From the NCBI RefSeq assembly GCF_003762925.1, contig NZ_RJUK01000001.1:310001-374000 (forward strand): DNA of 64,000 bases, written 5' to 3'. This DNA is from Marinimicrobium koreense (GTDB taxonomy: Bacteria > Pseudomonadota > Gammaproteobacteria > Pseudomonadales > Cellvibrionaceae). The notes below the pieces were generated by a model, which made no database searches, was not told where the DNA came from, and worked only from the letters and a program-made list of their open reading frames with translations. The position numbers and the translations under genes were made by a program. Positions within the stretch are counted from its first letter, which is position 1, and each line of letters starts with the position of its first letter. Shown piece by piece: positions 1 through 11,511 of this stretch.

Positions 1-458
1 ATACCCACAATGGTGCCGTATTTCTCGGCGGTATCGGCCAAGCGTCGGACGGAATCGACCAACTCCAGAAACGAGGTTTCTTTCTGGCTGTCGGGGTGAT
101 AGCTACAATCGCCGTTCTTGGAGCCGGTCTCGGTACCGACAATAGCGCAGCCGAAGTCACGGGCGAAGCGCAGGTGCTCTTCAAAGCGCTGCAGCGCCTG
201 TTCTTTGGTGTCCGGGTCCGGGTGGATCGGATTGATATAGCAGCCCAGCACGGCGATGTTGATCCCCTGTGCGGCAAAGACATCGCGCACATGGTTGGCG
301 AACCCCGGGGTCAGCTGTCCGGGTTGTTCTGCCAGGACCGGAAACGACTTGGCGGGTGCGAGCTGCACGCAGGATACATCGTATTGCCCGAGCTTTGCCG
401 CAATCTCCGCGGGTGTACCCTGACCATAGTCGTGTGCTCTCAGGCCCAAATTCAGCAT
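1..458 (-). CDS. Sugar phosphate isomerase/epimerase (xylose isomerase-like TIM barrel), partial
   Basis: The frame begins with ATG at 458 and runs off the left edge, giving 152 residues. It starts MLNLGLRAHDYGQ and contains the strand motifs INIAVLGCYINPIHPD and CAIVGTETGS, typical of the N-terminal half of the AP-endonuclease-2/xylose-isomerase-like TIM-barrel family (known of the family: isomerisation or epimerisation of keto-sugars, usually with a divalent metal). There is no signal peptide, so it should be cytoplasmic. It begins only 46 bases after the CE12 acetylesterase on the same strand, so the two are probably one transcript. That suggests a role in metabolising the sugar released by the esterase and its partners. 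The substrate cannot be read from the fragment. Confidence 0.75.
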   Translation of the reverse strand, partial: MLNLGLRAHDYGQGTPAEIAAKLGQYDVSCVQLAPAKSFPVLAEQPGQLTPGFANHVRDVFAAQGINIAVLGCYINPIHPDPDTKEQALQRFEEHLRFARDFGCAIVGTETGSKNGDCSYHPDSQKETSFLELVDSVRRLADTAEKYGTIVG

Positions 459-504
459 AAAACGTCTTCCTGTGGTTGATCCGTTCGGTGTCTTGGTGAT
501 GCCG

Positions 505-2034
505 TTACAGAATGCCTTCGATCCCCTGGGCGACAATTTTGGCATTCAGCTCGGCACCGTCGCGGGACGTGTGGGTGTGTTTGTCGGCAAAAAAGGCTTC
601 GACCTTTTCCGGCCCCAGCTCGTCATAACGGTCGGCGACCAGCTCGTGCAGATCGATCAGCGCGACGCCGCTTTCCGCCGCGACCTGTCGAGCCCACTGG
701 GGATAACTGTCGTCCGGGCGGGCAATCTGCTCTCCGCTGTCGTCCCAGATTTTCCGGGGCACCGGGGTGGCGAGAATGGGGGTCACACCTCGGGCATAGG
801 CATCGCCAATCATTTTGCGCAGATACCAACCGTATGTGTGAACCGTTTCCGGCTGGCCGGTCAGAAGGTTGTCGATGTCCTGCTCGGCGGCGCCGACCCC
901 CTTGATGGTGCCCCGGGCACGCTCTTCATCATTGAGGGGAGCGGAGTCATTGTGACCAAACTGGATCACCACATAATCGCCCGGGCGCGCCATATTAAGG
1001 GCTCGCTCCCAGTGGCCGCCGGTCACAAAGGTCCGGCTACTGAAACCGCCGATGGCGCGATTGACAAAGTTGTAGTCCTCGGCGCTCAGGTAATCGTCAA
1101 TGAAATCACCCCAACCCCACTGACCACCGGCGCCATCGCCCCAGCCGTTGCGCACGGTGGAGTCGCCGACCATAAAAATGCTGGTCTTCTCGGGGTGGGC
1201 GATCACGGGCAGGCGCAGAAACGTCCAATCGTAGGCATTCACTTCGCGGCCTTTAGCGGAGTACAGGTCTGAAGCGAGGGTGGGGCGTAGCCCCTTCAGC
1301 GCCGATACGATGGTCTCGGCATGAAGCTCGGCGCCGGCATCGTTAAAGTGGGTATGGTCTTTCGGGTAAAGCTCGGCCACTTTCTCAGCACCGAGGCGGT
1401 CCAGTTTGTCCGCCACCGGGTTGGTGACATCGATAAACGGGGTGTCCAGCTCCCAGGCGAGCTGGTGCATCCAGTAACCGTAACGACCGTGGCGACGCTC
1501 AACACGGTCATGTTCCCACCGGTTACGGACCGTCATCGACAAAAGGATCGGCGTGGCGTCCTTGGCTTTCACGTCCGCCACCATCTGACGAATATAGTGC
1601 CCAAAGGTATACACCGTTTCGTCCTTACCGGTCACCTGGTTGGCGATGTCGGTCTGCTCATCACCCAGACCGGGCAGAGAGCCCCGCGCCCGGCTGTCGT
1701 CATTGATCGCCCCGGCATCGTTGTGCCCGAATTGGATCAACACCAGATCGCCGGCCTCGACGTCCTCGATCAGAGACTGCCACAACCCCTCGGTAATGAA
1801 CGTCCGGCTACTCCGACCGCCCCGCGCCCGGTTATCCACGACCACTTTGTCCTCATCCAGAAAGCTCTGCAGGGTGGCGCCCCAGCCCTGGTGGTCCTTG
1901 TTCTGGTAGGACGCCGCCGTGGAGTCCCCGGCAATAAAGAGGGTCTGGGGGCGCAGCTCTTCGGCGAAGCAGGAAAATGACAGGAGCAGCAGTGCAATCT
2001 GGGCGAATCGGAGGGGTATTCCCGGTTTGGTCAT
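505..2034 (-). CDS. Secreted double-domain SGNH acetylesterase (CE12, rhamnogalacturonan acetylesterase-like)
   Basis: Two complete SGNH/GDSL hydrolase domains lie in tandem. Domain 1 (about residues 30-255) has GDST at 36-39, GGRSS, GHND at 103-106 and a terminal DHTHFN block (D226, H229). Domain 2 (about 285-508) has GDST at 290-293, GGFSS, GHND at 360-363 and DKHTH (D484, H488). Both catalytic sets therefore look intact. CE12 enzymes remove acetyl groups from pectic rhamnogalacturonan or xylan. A signal peptide (hydrophobic ALLLLSF, cleavage near FA-EE) predicts export. I chose the ATG at 2034 rather than two upstream ATGs (2058, 2085) because an AGAGA stretch precedes it at a suitable distance and the signal peptide starts cleanly. 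The usual family member has one domain, so this is a duplication or fusion. It is the likely first gene of a minus-strand operon with the isomerase. Confidence 0.85.
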   Translation of the reverse strand: MTKPGIPLRFAQIALLLLSFSCFAEELRPQTLFIAGDSTAASYQNKDHQGWGATLQSFLDEDKVVVDNRARGGRSSRTFITEGLWQSLIEDVEAGDLVLIQFGHNDAGAINDDSRARGSLPGLGDEQTDIANQVTGKDETVYTFGHYIRQMVADVKAKDATPILLSMTVRNRWEHDRVERRHGRYGYWMHQLAWELDTPFIDVTNPVADKLDRLGAEKVAELYPKDHTHFNDAGAELHAETIVSALKGLRPTLASDLYSAKGREVNAYDWTFLRLPVIAHPEKTSIFMVGDSTVRNGWGDGAGGQWGWGDFIDDYLSAEDYNFVNRAIGGFSSRTFVTGGHWERALNMARPGDYVVIQFGHNDSAPLNDEERARGTIKGVGAAEQDIDNLLTGQPETVHTYGWYLRKMIGDAYARGVTPILATPVPRKIWDDSGEQIARPDDSYPQWARQVAAESGVALIDLHELVADRYDELGPEKVEAFFADKHTHTSRDGAELNAKIVAQGIEGIL

Positions 2035-2287
2035 AGTGGTGTATCTCTTTATTGGCATGCCTGCCTTGCTGGGTTCAAGGCGCATTCTAAAATCGGGTGA
2101 CCACTATAGACTCAAAATGATTAATTATGCAATATTGTTATTGATTATGCTGGCTATCGGCAGCGGTTGTTCAATAGAAATACTATTGCCTTTCAACGGC
2201 TGAAATAGCCGGACTTTCCAATCTGGGCTAAGCTCTCAAGCTAGAGAGAGGAGGGGATGGGCCCTTCAGGATCAGTATGGAGGCAGC

Positions 2288-4165
2288 ATGGCAGCAATCA
2301 TTCCAAGCCTGAGCACCATAAGAGGTATGACAACGGGAGAGCGTCGCTTCGGACGTCGCCTGGAGGCGCTTCTCGAAGATGATTATACCGTCTGGTACGA
2401 CATCCCTGTTGGCCGTCAGAGACGATACCCGGATTTCATTATTCTTCACCCGTCCCGAGGACTGCTGTTTCTTGAGATCAAAGACTGGAAGTTGGCGACC
2501 CTGAAGAAGATCAGCAAAGACCGGGTGACGCTGCAGACTCAAAATGGTCTGGATGTGGTGAGCAATCCCCTGGAGCAGGCCAGGCAGTATGCCCAGACGA
2601 CCGTTAATGTACTGAAAACTGACCCTCAGCTTCGACAATCCGAGGGCCGTTATCAAGGCCGACTGTGTTGCCCCTATGGTTACGGCGTGGTCCTGACCAA
2701 TATCACTCGACAGCAGTGGAACAAAGCGTTGCCGGAAGATCATCAGGAGCTGGTGCTGCCGGCTCACAGAGTGATCTGTAAGGATGAGATGACCGAGTCC
2801 GTTGAGGCGGAAGCATTTCAGAGTCGGCTCTGGGGCATGTTTGAGTACAGTTTTGGTGAGAAGCTTTCCCTTCCTCAGGTTGACCGAATCCGCTGGCACC
2901 TCTTTCCCGAAGTGCGCATCAATGCGCCGCAACAGGACCTGTTCGGAGACTCTGATGACGATCCGGATGACGAGCATGATAGTGCGTCGAACGTTAGTCA
3001 GACTCTCGTCCCGGAAATTGTCCGGGTGATGGATATTCAACAGGAGCAATTGGCAAAAAGTCTTGGGGACGGACATCGAGTCATTCACGGTGTCGCGGGC
3101 TCCGGAAAAACCCTGATTCTCGGCTATCGTTGTCTGCATTTGTCTCAAGCGACCCGCAAGCCCATTCTCGTGCTCTGTTTCAATATTGCGTTGGCGGCGC
3201 GGCTCAGGTCGTTTATGTCAGAGCGGGGTATTGATGAACAGGTTCAGGTTTATCACTTTCACGAGTGGTGCGGCCTTCAGTTGAAAACGTACCATGTGGA
3301 TACCGAACAAGGCGCCAGACCCCTTTGGGAGCGGCAGGTAACCAGCGTGATCGCCGGGGTGGAGAGGGGGGATATTCCTCGTGCGCAGTACGGTGCTCTG
3401 ATGATTGATGAGGGCCATGACTTTGAGCCGGAGTGGTTAAAGCTGGTGGTTCAGATGATCGATCCCGATACCAATTCATTGCTCCTGCTGTACGACGATG
3501 CGCAGGCGATTTACAGCCGACGACAACTCGGATTTCCGTTATCCAGTGCGGGCATCCAGGCACGCGGCCGCACTACGATCCTCAAGCTCAACTACCGAAA
3601 CACCCGAGAAATACTGACCTTTGCCTATGATTTCTCCAAAGAGTATCTGCAGGCCCAAGACGCCGATGACGATCATGTACCGCTAATTCAGCCAGAGGTG
3701 GCGGGTGCAAGTGGACCTCAGCCGGTTTACAGACCATTCAAGAGGGCTGCGGATGAATATCAGTACATCGTTCGCTGCGTCGACAAATGGCGTAGCGGCG
3801 GGAAACCACTAAGTAGTATCGCCATTATCTACGCACACCATCACCAAGGTGAAGCGCTCAAATCGGCGTTGGACCAAGCTGGGGTTCCCGCCGCTTGGCT
3901 AAAATCGTCCGTTCACAAGAAAACTTACAATCCGGCGGATGAGAAGGTGACGCTATTGACTCGTCAGAGCAGTAAAGGCCTGGAGTTTGATACGGTCATT
4001 TTAAGTGGGGTCGGGGCATTGAAAGACGGAGAGGATGATATGCCCCGAGAGACACGGTTGCTATATGTCGGTATGACGCGCGCCAAGCAACAACTTCTGG
4101 TCACTAGTGGATCAACCAACTTGTTCACGGACCGTCTTCAGGAACTGGCTCACCAAGCTGTCTGA
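2288..4165 (+). CDS. NERD nuclease-UvrD/Rep-like SF1 helicase fusion
   Basis: The 625-residue protein joins two known modules. Residues 15-130 are a NERD nuclease-related domain, with a PD-(D/E)xK-like pattern: D49 in YPDF, then E63 and K65 in FLEIKDW. From about 240 on it is a superfamily 1 helicase: Walker A GVAGSGKT at 268-275, Walker B LMIDEGHD near 371, a NYRNTREI motif, TRQSSKGLEFDTV, and motif VI VGMTRAK near 594. An acidic linker (about 215-235) separates the halves. GGAGG at 2279-2283 supports the ATG at 2288. It is an ATP-driven DNA (or RNA) translocase with a possible nuclease. It stands alone between carbohydrate genes. Relatives are often found among defence and repair genes, so a DNA-repair or anti-phage role is possible but not shown here. 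There is no signal peptide. Confidence 0.85.
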   Translation: MAAIIPSLSTIRGMTTGERRFGRRLEALLEDDYTVWYDIPVGRQRRYPDFIILHPSRGLLFLEIKDWKLATLKKISKDRVTLQTQNGLDVVSNPLEQARQYAQTTVNVLKTDPQLRQSEGRYQGRLCCPYGYGVVLTNITRQQWNKALPEDHQELVLPAHRVICKDEMTESVEAEAFQSRLWGMFEYSFGEKLSLPQVDRIRWHLFPEVRINAPQQDLFGDSDDDPDDEHDSASNVSQTLVPEIVRVMDIQQEQLAKSLGDGHRVIHGVAGSGKTLILGYRCLHLSQATRKPILVLCFNIALAARLRSFMSERGIDEQVQVYHFHEWCGLQLKTYHVDTEQGARPLWERQVTSVIAGVERGDIPRAQYGALMIDEGHDFEPEWLKLVVQMIDPDTNSLLLLYDDAQAIYSRRQLGFPLSSAGIQARGRTTILKLNYRNTREILTFAYDFSKEYLQAQDADDDHVPLIQPEVAGASGPQPVYRPFKRAADEYQYIVRCVDKWRSGGKPLSSIAIIYAHHHQGEALKSALDQAGVPAAWLKSSVHKKTYNPADEKVTLLTRQSSKGLEFDTVILSGVGALKDGEDDMPRETRLLYVGMTRAKQQLLVTSGSTNLFTDRLQELAHQAV

Positions 4166-4324
4166 GAGCAGTCTTTACGTAGTGTCGGACTGATTAATAC
4201 CCCGAAAATGGCCGGGCGCTTGTTCTTTTGGTGGAGGCGGGCGGAATGCGTCACCCAAGTGGTTCTATTGACTATATGTTTCGGGCTGGGTAACGTAGAG
4301 CCATGTTCTGCAGGGTTGAAACTT

Positions 4325-6490
4325 ATGACAATAAAACGCTTGTTCCCTTCGTTTGTGCTCCTCTTTCTTTTGAACGCTACTGCAGCCTGTGCTCAGGAGG
4401 TGACGCTCGTCTACGACGAGACGGTGCCGCAGGAGGCCTATGCCGCCCGCAAGCTGGGTGAGGCCCTGGAAGAGCAGGGCTATGAGCTCGGCTCGGATCG
4501 GAGCGGTTACGATCATCTGATCAGTCTGTCGGTGCATGAAGAGAGGCTGGGTTCTGAAGCCTTTGCTATTGTGCCCGAGGACAGGGTCACGAGCGTCTAT
4601 GGAGGCGACCACCGGGGACTGATCTATGGCGCGCTCGCACTGGCCGAAACGCTGCGCAATGGCACGCCGCTGACAGCGGTGGAATCCACCGAGCAGAGCC
4701 CGAATCTGGCGTTTCGCGGGATCAAATACAATCTGCCCTGGGAAACCTACCGGCCCAGTTCGGCGCTGGACCAGCATTACGAGACTGCACGGGATCTCGA
4801 TTATTGGGAGTCGTTTCTGGATATGATGGTGGCGAACCGTTTCAACGCCATCAGCCTGTGGAATCTGCATCCTTTCACGTTCATGATCCAGCCGAAAAAC
4901 TTCCCCGAAGCGAGCCCATGGTCGGATAAAGAATTCGCCCAGTGGCAGCGTCTTTACCGCGAGATCTTCCGGATGGCGAAAGAGCGCGGGTTGGACACCT
5001 ATCTGGTCCACTGGAGCATTTTTGTCAGCCGGGAATTTGCCGAGGCCCACTCCGTCGCGGAGCAGAACTTTTATCCGCACTACTATGTGGAAGGCGATAC
5101 CTCGGAGATCGTGCGGCGTTATCTGCGCGAAAGCGTTACCCAGGTGCTCGAGGAGTATCCCAACCTGGATGGGTTTGGTATTTCCCACGGCGAAGGCATG
5201 GCTGGCATGACGCCCCTTGAGCGGCAGAAGTGGATGGATGATGTGTTGATCGCGGGGATGCTGGACGCTGATCGCCCCGTGAAACTCATTCACCGCGTCC
5301 CTTTTTCCTCGGGAACCGGTTCCGAGCCGGGCGTCAGCAAGAGTGTGGAAGTGGTGACCCGCGATGCGATGGAGAAGCTGGAGGATCGCTTTGACGGTCC
5401 GATCTGGGTGGAAATGAAGTTCAATTGGTCCCATGCCCATTCCACACCGGAGCTGGTGAAGGTCCACGGCGGCAAGCTGGGCGACACTTATTTCAAACCG
5501 ACGCCCAAAAACTACAAGGTCACCTGGCAGGCACGCAACGAAGACTTCTTTGCCCTGCGCTGGGGTGTGCCCGATTTCATTCGTCAGCATATCGCTCTGA
5601 ATGGCGCGGCGGACTATGTGGGCGGCTACTTTGTCGGCTCGGAAACCTACATTCCGGCGCTCGATTACTTCACCGCAGTGGACGAGCCGGTCGACTGGAA
5701 CTGGGCCTTCGAGCGCCAGTGGTTGTTCTACCAGCTTTGGGGGCGCCTCCTTTACGATCCTGAAACACCCGACTCGGTGTTTCAGGCGGCATTCAACCGC
5801 CGGTACGGGGCCAAGGGTGATAACCTGTTGAACGCATACTCTCTTGCCTCATCCACCCAGCTGCGGCTGGCCTCGCTGTATGATTCGCGCTGGGATTTCA
5901 CCCTCTACAGCGAGGGCTTTCTGGCGCTGCAGGGCGACTACACCCGTTATATTTCGGTTGACCACCTTATCGACCATCCCACCATGGACCCGGATTATGT
6001 CTCGGTGGCGGATTTCGTAGAGACAATGCACGAAGGCGGCTCTTTCGGCGTTGACCGCATTACTCCGCCGATTCTGGCCGAGCAGCTTGAGCGCGACAAT
6101 CGCGAGGCGCTTCGGCTGGTAGAAGGTATTGATACCGAGGGCAATGCCTCGCTCATGTACGAAGTGGCCGACGTCAAAACCTGGGCCCATCTCGGTCTAC
6201 ATCTTGCGGAGAAGCTGAAAGGCGCCGTGGCGCTACACCGGTACCGTCTGTACGGTGATGAGGAACAGCAGCAGGTGGCTATCCGGCATTTACAGCAGGC
6301 TCTGGCGCACTGGGATCAAGTGGTGGAGATCACCCGGCCGATTTACCGCGACATGCCGCTGACCCACTATAACCACAACTTCTTCGAGGCCAATGACGAG
6401 AATCTTTTTCATTGGGCGCTGGTTCGAGATGAGGTGGCGCAAGACGTGGACATTGCCCGCAGCGCCGAATCTGAAAGCTCGGACAGATGA
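4325..6490 (+). CDS. Secreted putative glycoside hydrolase with GH67N/GH20b-like N-terminal domain
   Basis: The 721-residue product has a signal peptide (hydrophobic FVLLFLLN, cleavage ACA-QE near residue 24), so it is periplasmic or extracellular. Residues 25-130 resemble the small domain that precedes the TIM barrel in alpha-glucuronidases (GH67) and hexosaminidases (GH20): an ETVPQEAYAARKL helix and an YGGDHRGLIYGALALAE segment. From about 135 a barrel follows, opening FRGIKYN, with FNAISLWNLHPF, DTYLVHWSIF and DGFGISHGEG; the last carries a candidate acid. Tryptophan-rich blocks (WVEMKFNWSH, WNWAFERQWL) follow. I cannot assign a numbered family. By its neighbours it may act on uronic-acid-containing polysaccharide such as pectin or glucuronoxylan. 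The ATG at 4325 is preferred over one at 4208 because only it gives a clean signal peptide. Confidence 0.6.
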   Translation: MTIKRLFPSFVLLFLLNATAACAQEVTLVYDETVPQEAYAARKLGEALEEQGYELGSDRSGYDHLISLSVHEERLGSEAFAIVPEDRVTSVYGGDHRGLIYGALALAETLRNGTPLTAVESTEQSPNLAFRGIKYNLPWETYRPSSALDQHYETARDLDYWESFLDMMVANRFNAISLWNLHPFTFMIQPKNFPEASPWSDKEFAQWQRLYREIFRMAKERGLDTYLVHWSIFVSREFAEAHSVAEQNFYPHYYVEGDTSEIVRRYLRESVTQVLEEYPNLDGFGISHGEGMAGMTPLERQKWMDDVLIAGMLDADRPVKLIHRVPFSSGTGSEPGVSKSVEVVTRDAMEKLEDRFDGPIWVEMKFNWSHAHSTPELVKVHGGKLGDTYFKPTPKNYKVTWQARNEDFFALRWGVPDFIRQHIALNGAADYVGGYFVGSETYIPALDYFTAVDEPVDWNWAFERQWLFYQLWGRLLYDPETPDSVFQAAFNRRYGAKGDNLLNAYSLASSTQLRLASLYDSRWDFTLYSEGFLALQGDYTRYISVDHLIDHPTMDPDYVSVADFVETMHEGGSFGVDRITPPILAEQLERDNREALRLVEGIDTEGNASLMYEVADVKTWAHLGLHLAEKLKGAVALHRYRLYGDEEQQQVAIRHLQQALAHWDQVVEITRPIYRDMPLTHYNHNFFEANDENLFHWALVRDEVAQDVDIARSAESESSDR

Positions 6491-6513
6491 GGAAGTCCCG
6501 TTACTGATCTTTC

Positions 6514-6542
6514 TTTCGGCACCCATGGGGTGCCGAAATTTT
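6514..6542 (+). terminator. Rho-independent terminator after the GH67N-like gene
   Basis: A perfect 11-bp stem (TTTCGGCACCC / GGGTGCCGAAA) closes a 3-base loop and is followed by TTTT. It lies 24 bases past the stop codon of the plus-strand gene and 11 bases from the end of gcvP on the other strand, so it may work in both directions. The run of T is only on the plus side. Confidence 0.85.
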
Positions 6543-6552
6543 CCAGATTTTT

Positions 6553-9462
<2,910 letters not shown>

Positions 9463-9837
9463 AGGATGACTCGTGTCGGGGTTGTGCGAACGTGATCGTC
9501 GGGCGTGCGGAGGGCAGGGTAAACCCGGGCCTCCAAAGGGCGCTAATGGTAGCAATTGCCGGCTCTGGCGGCAATTGCTGAATCCTCTGCTAAATCCTCT
9601 AAGTGGACCGCTTTGACCGCCGCCTCCGGGCACCCGACCATAAGTAAAGATACGTCAGTACTCGGCCTCTGGATTGTCCGCGGCGCAATATTCAGTTTAT
9701 ACTGCCAAGCTTATAGTAATCTTAACTATATACGCTGGCTCCGGGAGTCGGGTACACTTCCGACTGACGCTGGTAGTGTGAGGGGGCGGAGAGCCACCCT
9801 TGAACGTTAACGACTCAACAATAAGACTCTGAGCGCT
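9463..9837. promoter_or_regulatory. Divergent intergenic region between gcvP and the GPH symporter
   Basis: This 375-base gap holds the promoters of both divergent genes. It contains an AT-rich stretch (about 9690-9735) with an imperfect inverted repeat TATAGT-N7-ACTATA at 9712-9730, which could be a regulator site for the transporter. No glycine-riboswitch core was recognised. Exact -35 and -10 boxes cannot be fixed. Confidence 0.4.
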
Positions 9838-11325
9838 ATGAATAATCAGTCACAAATACTCTCAGTCAAAGAGAAAGTAGGCTACAGCCTGGGCGACCTG
9901 GCGGCGAACCTGGTGTTCCAGACCATGGTGACCTTTATTGCCTACTACTATACGGATGTGTACAAACTCGAGGCCAGCACGGCTCAGTGGGTGATTGCCA
10001 CCTGCGGCATCATCGGCGGGGTGCTGTTTGCGCCCATCATGGGGGCGATTGCGGATCGCACCCGTACCCGCTGGGGCCGCTACCGTCCCTGGATTCTGTG
10101 GACGTCCATTCCCTTCGGTGTGATGGTGCTGCTGACCTTCACCACGCCGGATGTCAGCTACGACATGAAGGTGGTTTACGCCTTTGCGACCTATCTCGCG
10201 CTGGTCACCCTCTACACTGCGAACAACCTGCCGTATTCATCGCTCAGCGGTGTATTGACCGGCAATATGTCCCAGCGTAACAGCCTGTCCGCCTACCGCT
10301 TTGTGGCGGTGATGGTGGCCCAGTTCACCGTACAGGTGCTGTTGCGTCCGATCGTGTTGATCCTGGGTGATGGCGATGAGGCGGTCGGTTTTGAGAAGAT
10401 CATGATGATCTTCGCCGTGGTCGGGGTGATTTTCTTCTTCATCACCTTCTTCACCACCCGTGAGCGCGTCATCGAAAAACCAGGCGAGACCAGCACCATC
10501 CGCCAGGATCTGGGCGACCTGCTGCTGCGTAATATTCCCTGGGTGATTCTGCTGTGTGTCACGATTCTGGTGTTCACCAACCTGGCATTGAAAGGTGGTA
10601 CCTATGTGTACTACTTCAAGTACTACGCGAGCCAGGCCGCGATTACCGCCTTCCTGAGCGACATTGGTTTCACCGGTCTGATCGCCAGTATCCAGAGCGT
10701 TTGGCCCAACTTCGCCTGGCCGGAAGATCCCGACGCCTCGGCCTTTGCCCTGTTTAACGGCGCCGGCATTATTCTGATGATCGTCGGTATCGGTTTTGCC
10801 CGGCCCCTGGCGGATCGTTTTGGCAAGCGCAATATTTTCGGTGGTTTCCTGTTCCTGTCTGCCTTGCCATTGATCGCGTTTGCGGTGGTGCCGCGGGAGT
10901 CCATCGGAACCATGTTCGTATTGCAGATTCTGCACGGCTTTTTCTACGGTGTGACCATTCCGCTGCTGTGGGCCATGACCGCAGATGTGGCGGATTACTC
11001 CGAGTGGCGTAACCACCGCCGCGCGACCGGTATCATTTTTTCGGCCATGATTCTGGGCCTGAAAGGCGGTCTGACGCTCGGTGGTACCCTGGTCGTGACC
11101 TTCCTCGCCGCCTACGGCTATGAGGCTGGAGTGGCGGATCAGACGGCTGAATCGATCCTGGGTATCAAGCTGACGATGAGCGTCTATGCGGCGATTCCGT
11201 TCCTGATCGCCTGTGGTCTGCTGTTCTTCTACCGGATCAACAAGTCGCTGGAAACGGAGATTGAGCAGGAGTTGGGTTCGCGTCGCACCCAGCCGATGCC
11301 TGAGCCGGATGAGCCGACCCTGTAA
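9838..11325 (+). CDS. GPH-family sugar:cation symporter (MFS fold)
   Basis: The 495-residue membrane protein has about 12 hydrophobic segments and the signature of the glycoside-pentoside-hexuronide (MelB) family: KVGYSLGDLAANLVFQ at the N-terminus and the loop GAIADRTRTRWGRYRPW between helices 2 and 3. Family members import sugars or uronides with Na+ or H+. A longer hydrophilic stretch near residues 285-300 (WPNFAWPEDPDAS) sits between helices. The protein ends in a charged cytoplasmic tail. It is a single-gene transcript: divergent from gcvP upstream and closed by a strong terminator. The substrate is unknown; it could be an oligosaccharide released by the enzymes nearby. The start has only a weak ribosome-binding site. 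Confidence 0.88.
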   Translation: MNNQSQILSVKEKVGYSLGDLAANLVFQTMVTFIAYYYTDVYKLEASTAQWVIATCGIIGGVLFAPIMGAIADRTRTRWGRYRPWILWTSIPFGVMVLLTFTTPDVSYDMKVVYAFATYLALVTLYTANNLPYSSLSGVLTGNMSQRNSLSAYRFVAVMVAQFTVQVLLRPIVLILGDGDEAVGFEKIMMIFAVVGVIFFFITFFTTRERVIEKPGETSTIRQDLGDLLLRNIPWVILLCVTILVFTNLALKGGTYVYYFKYYASQAAITAFLSDIGFTGLIASIQSVWPNFAWPEDPDASAFALFNGAGIILMIVGIGFARPLADRFGKRNIFGGFLFLSALPLIAFAVVPRESIGTMFVLQILHGFFYGVTIPLLWAMTADVADYSEWRNHRRATGIIFSAMILGLKGGLTLGGTLVVTFLAAYGYEAGVADQTAESILGIKLTMSVYAAIPFLIACGLLFFYRINKSLETEIEQELGSRRTQPMPEPDEPTL

Positions 11326-11347
11326 GGGGTTGGTTTGATCGGCCAAC

Positions 11348-11380
11348 AAAAAAGGCGAGCCACCCGGCTCGCCTTTTTTT
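11348..11380 (+). terminator. Rho-independent terminator after the GPH symporter
   Basis: An 8-bp GC stem (GGCGAGCC / GGCTCGCC, loop ACCC) flanked by six A and seven T is a textbook intrinsic terminator. The A and T flanks pair too, so it could also stop transcription from the other strand. Confidence 0.93.
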
Positions 11381-11404
11381 ATGATGATAACGCCGGAGCT
11401 TCAA

Positions 11405-11497
11405 GTAGGTCGGATTAGCGCGCAGCGCGTAATCCGACACCCCGGTGCGCGAGGCAACCACTTGTCGGATTACGCGCTGCGCGCTAATCCGACCTAC
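11405..11497. repeat. REP-like repeat pair, family 1 (inverted)
   Basis: Two 34-base arms (11405-11438 and 11464-11497) are perfect inverted copies of each other, 25 bases apart. Each arm starts or ends with GTAGGTCGGATTA and is itself nearly palindromic around GCGCGCAGCGCG. The arrangement is that of a REP doublet (BIME-like) as found in many proteobacteria. It lies between two convergent genes, the usual place. No RAYT transposase is present in the window. Confidence 0.85.
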
Positions 11498-11511
11498 GGG
11501 TGGCGATACCG

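Noticed and set aside
2228-3148. 306-codon minus-strand frame opposite the NERD-helicase
   Set aside because: No start signal or motif; the plus-strand protein has intact nuclease and helicase motifs throughout.
9463-9837. Possible glycine riboswitch upstream of gcvP
   Set aside because: The conserved aptamer blocks are not seen on the minus strand, and the gap is short of a second aptamer.
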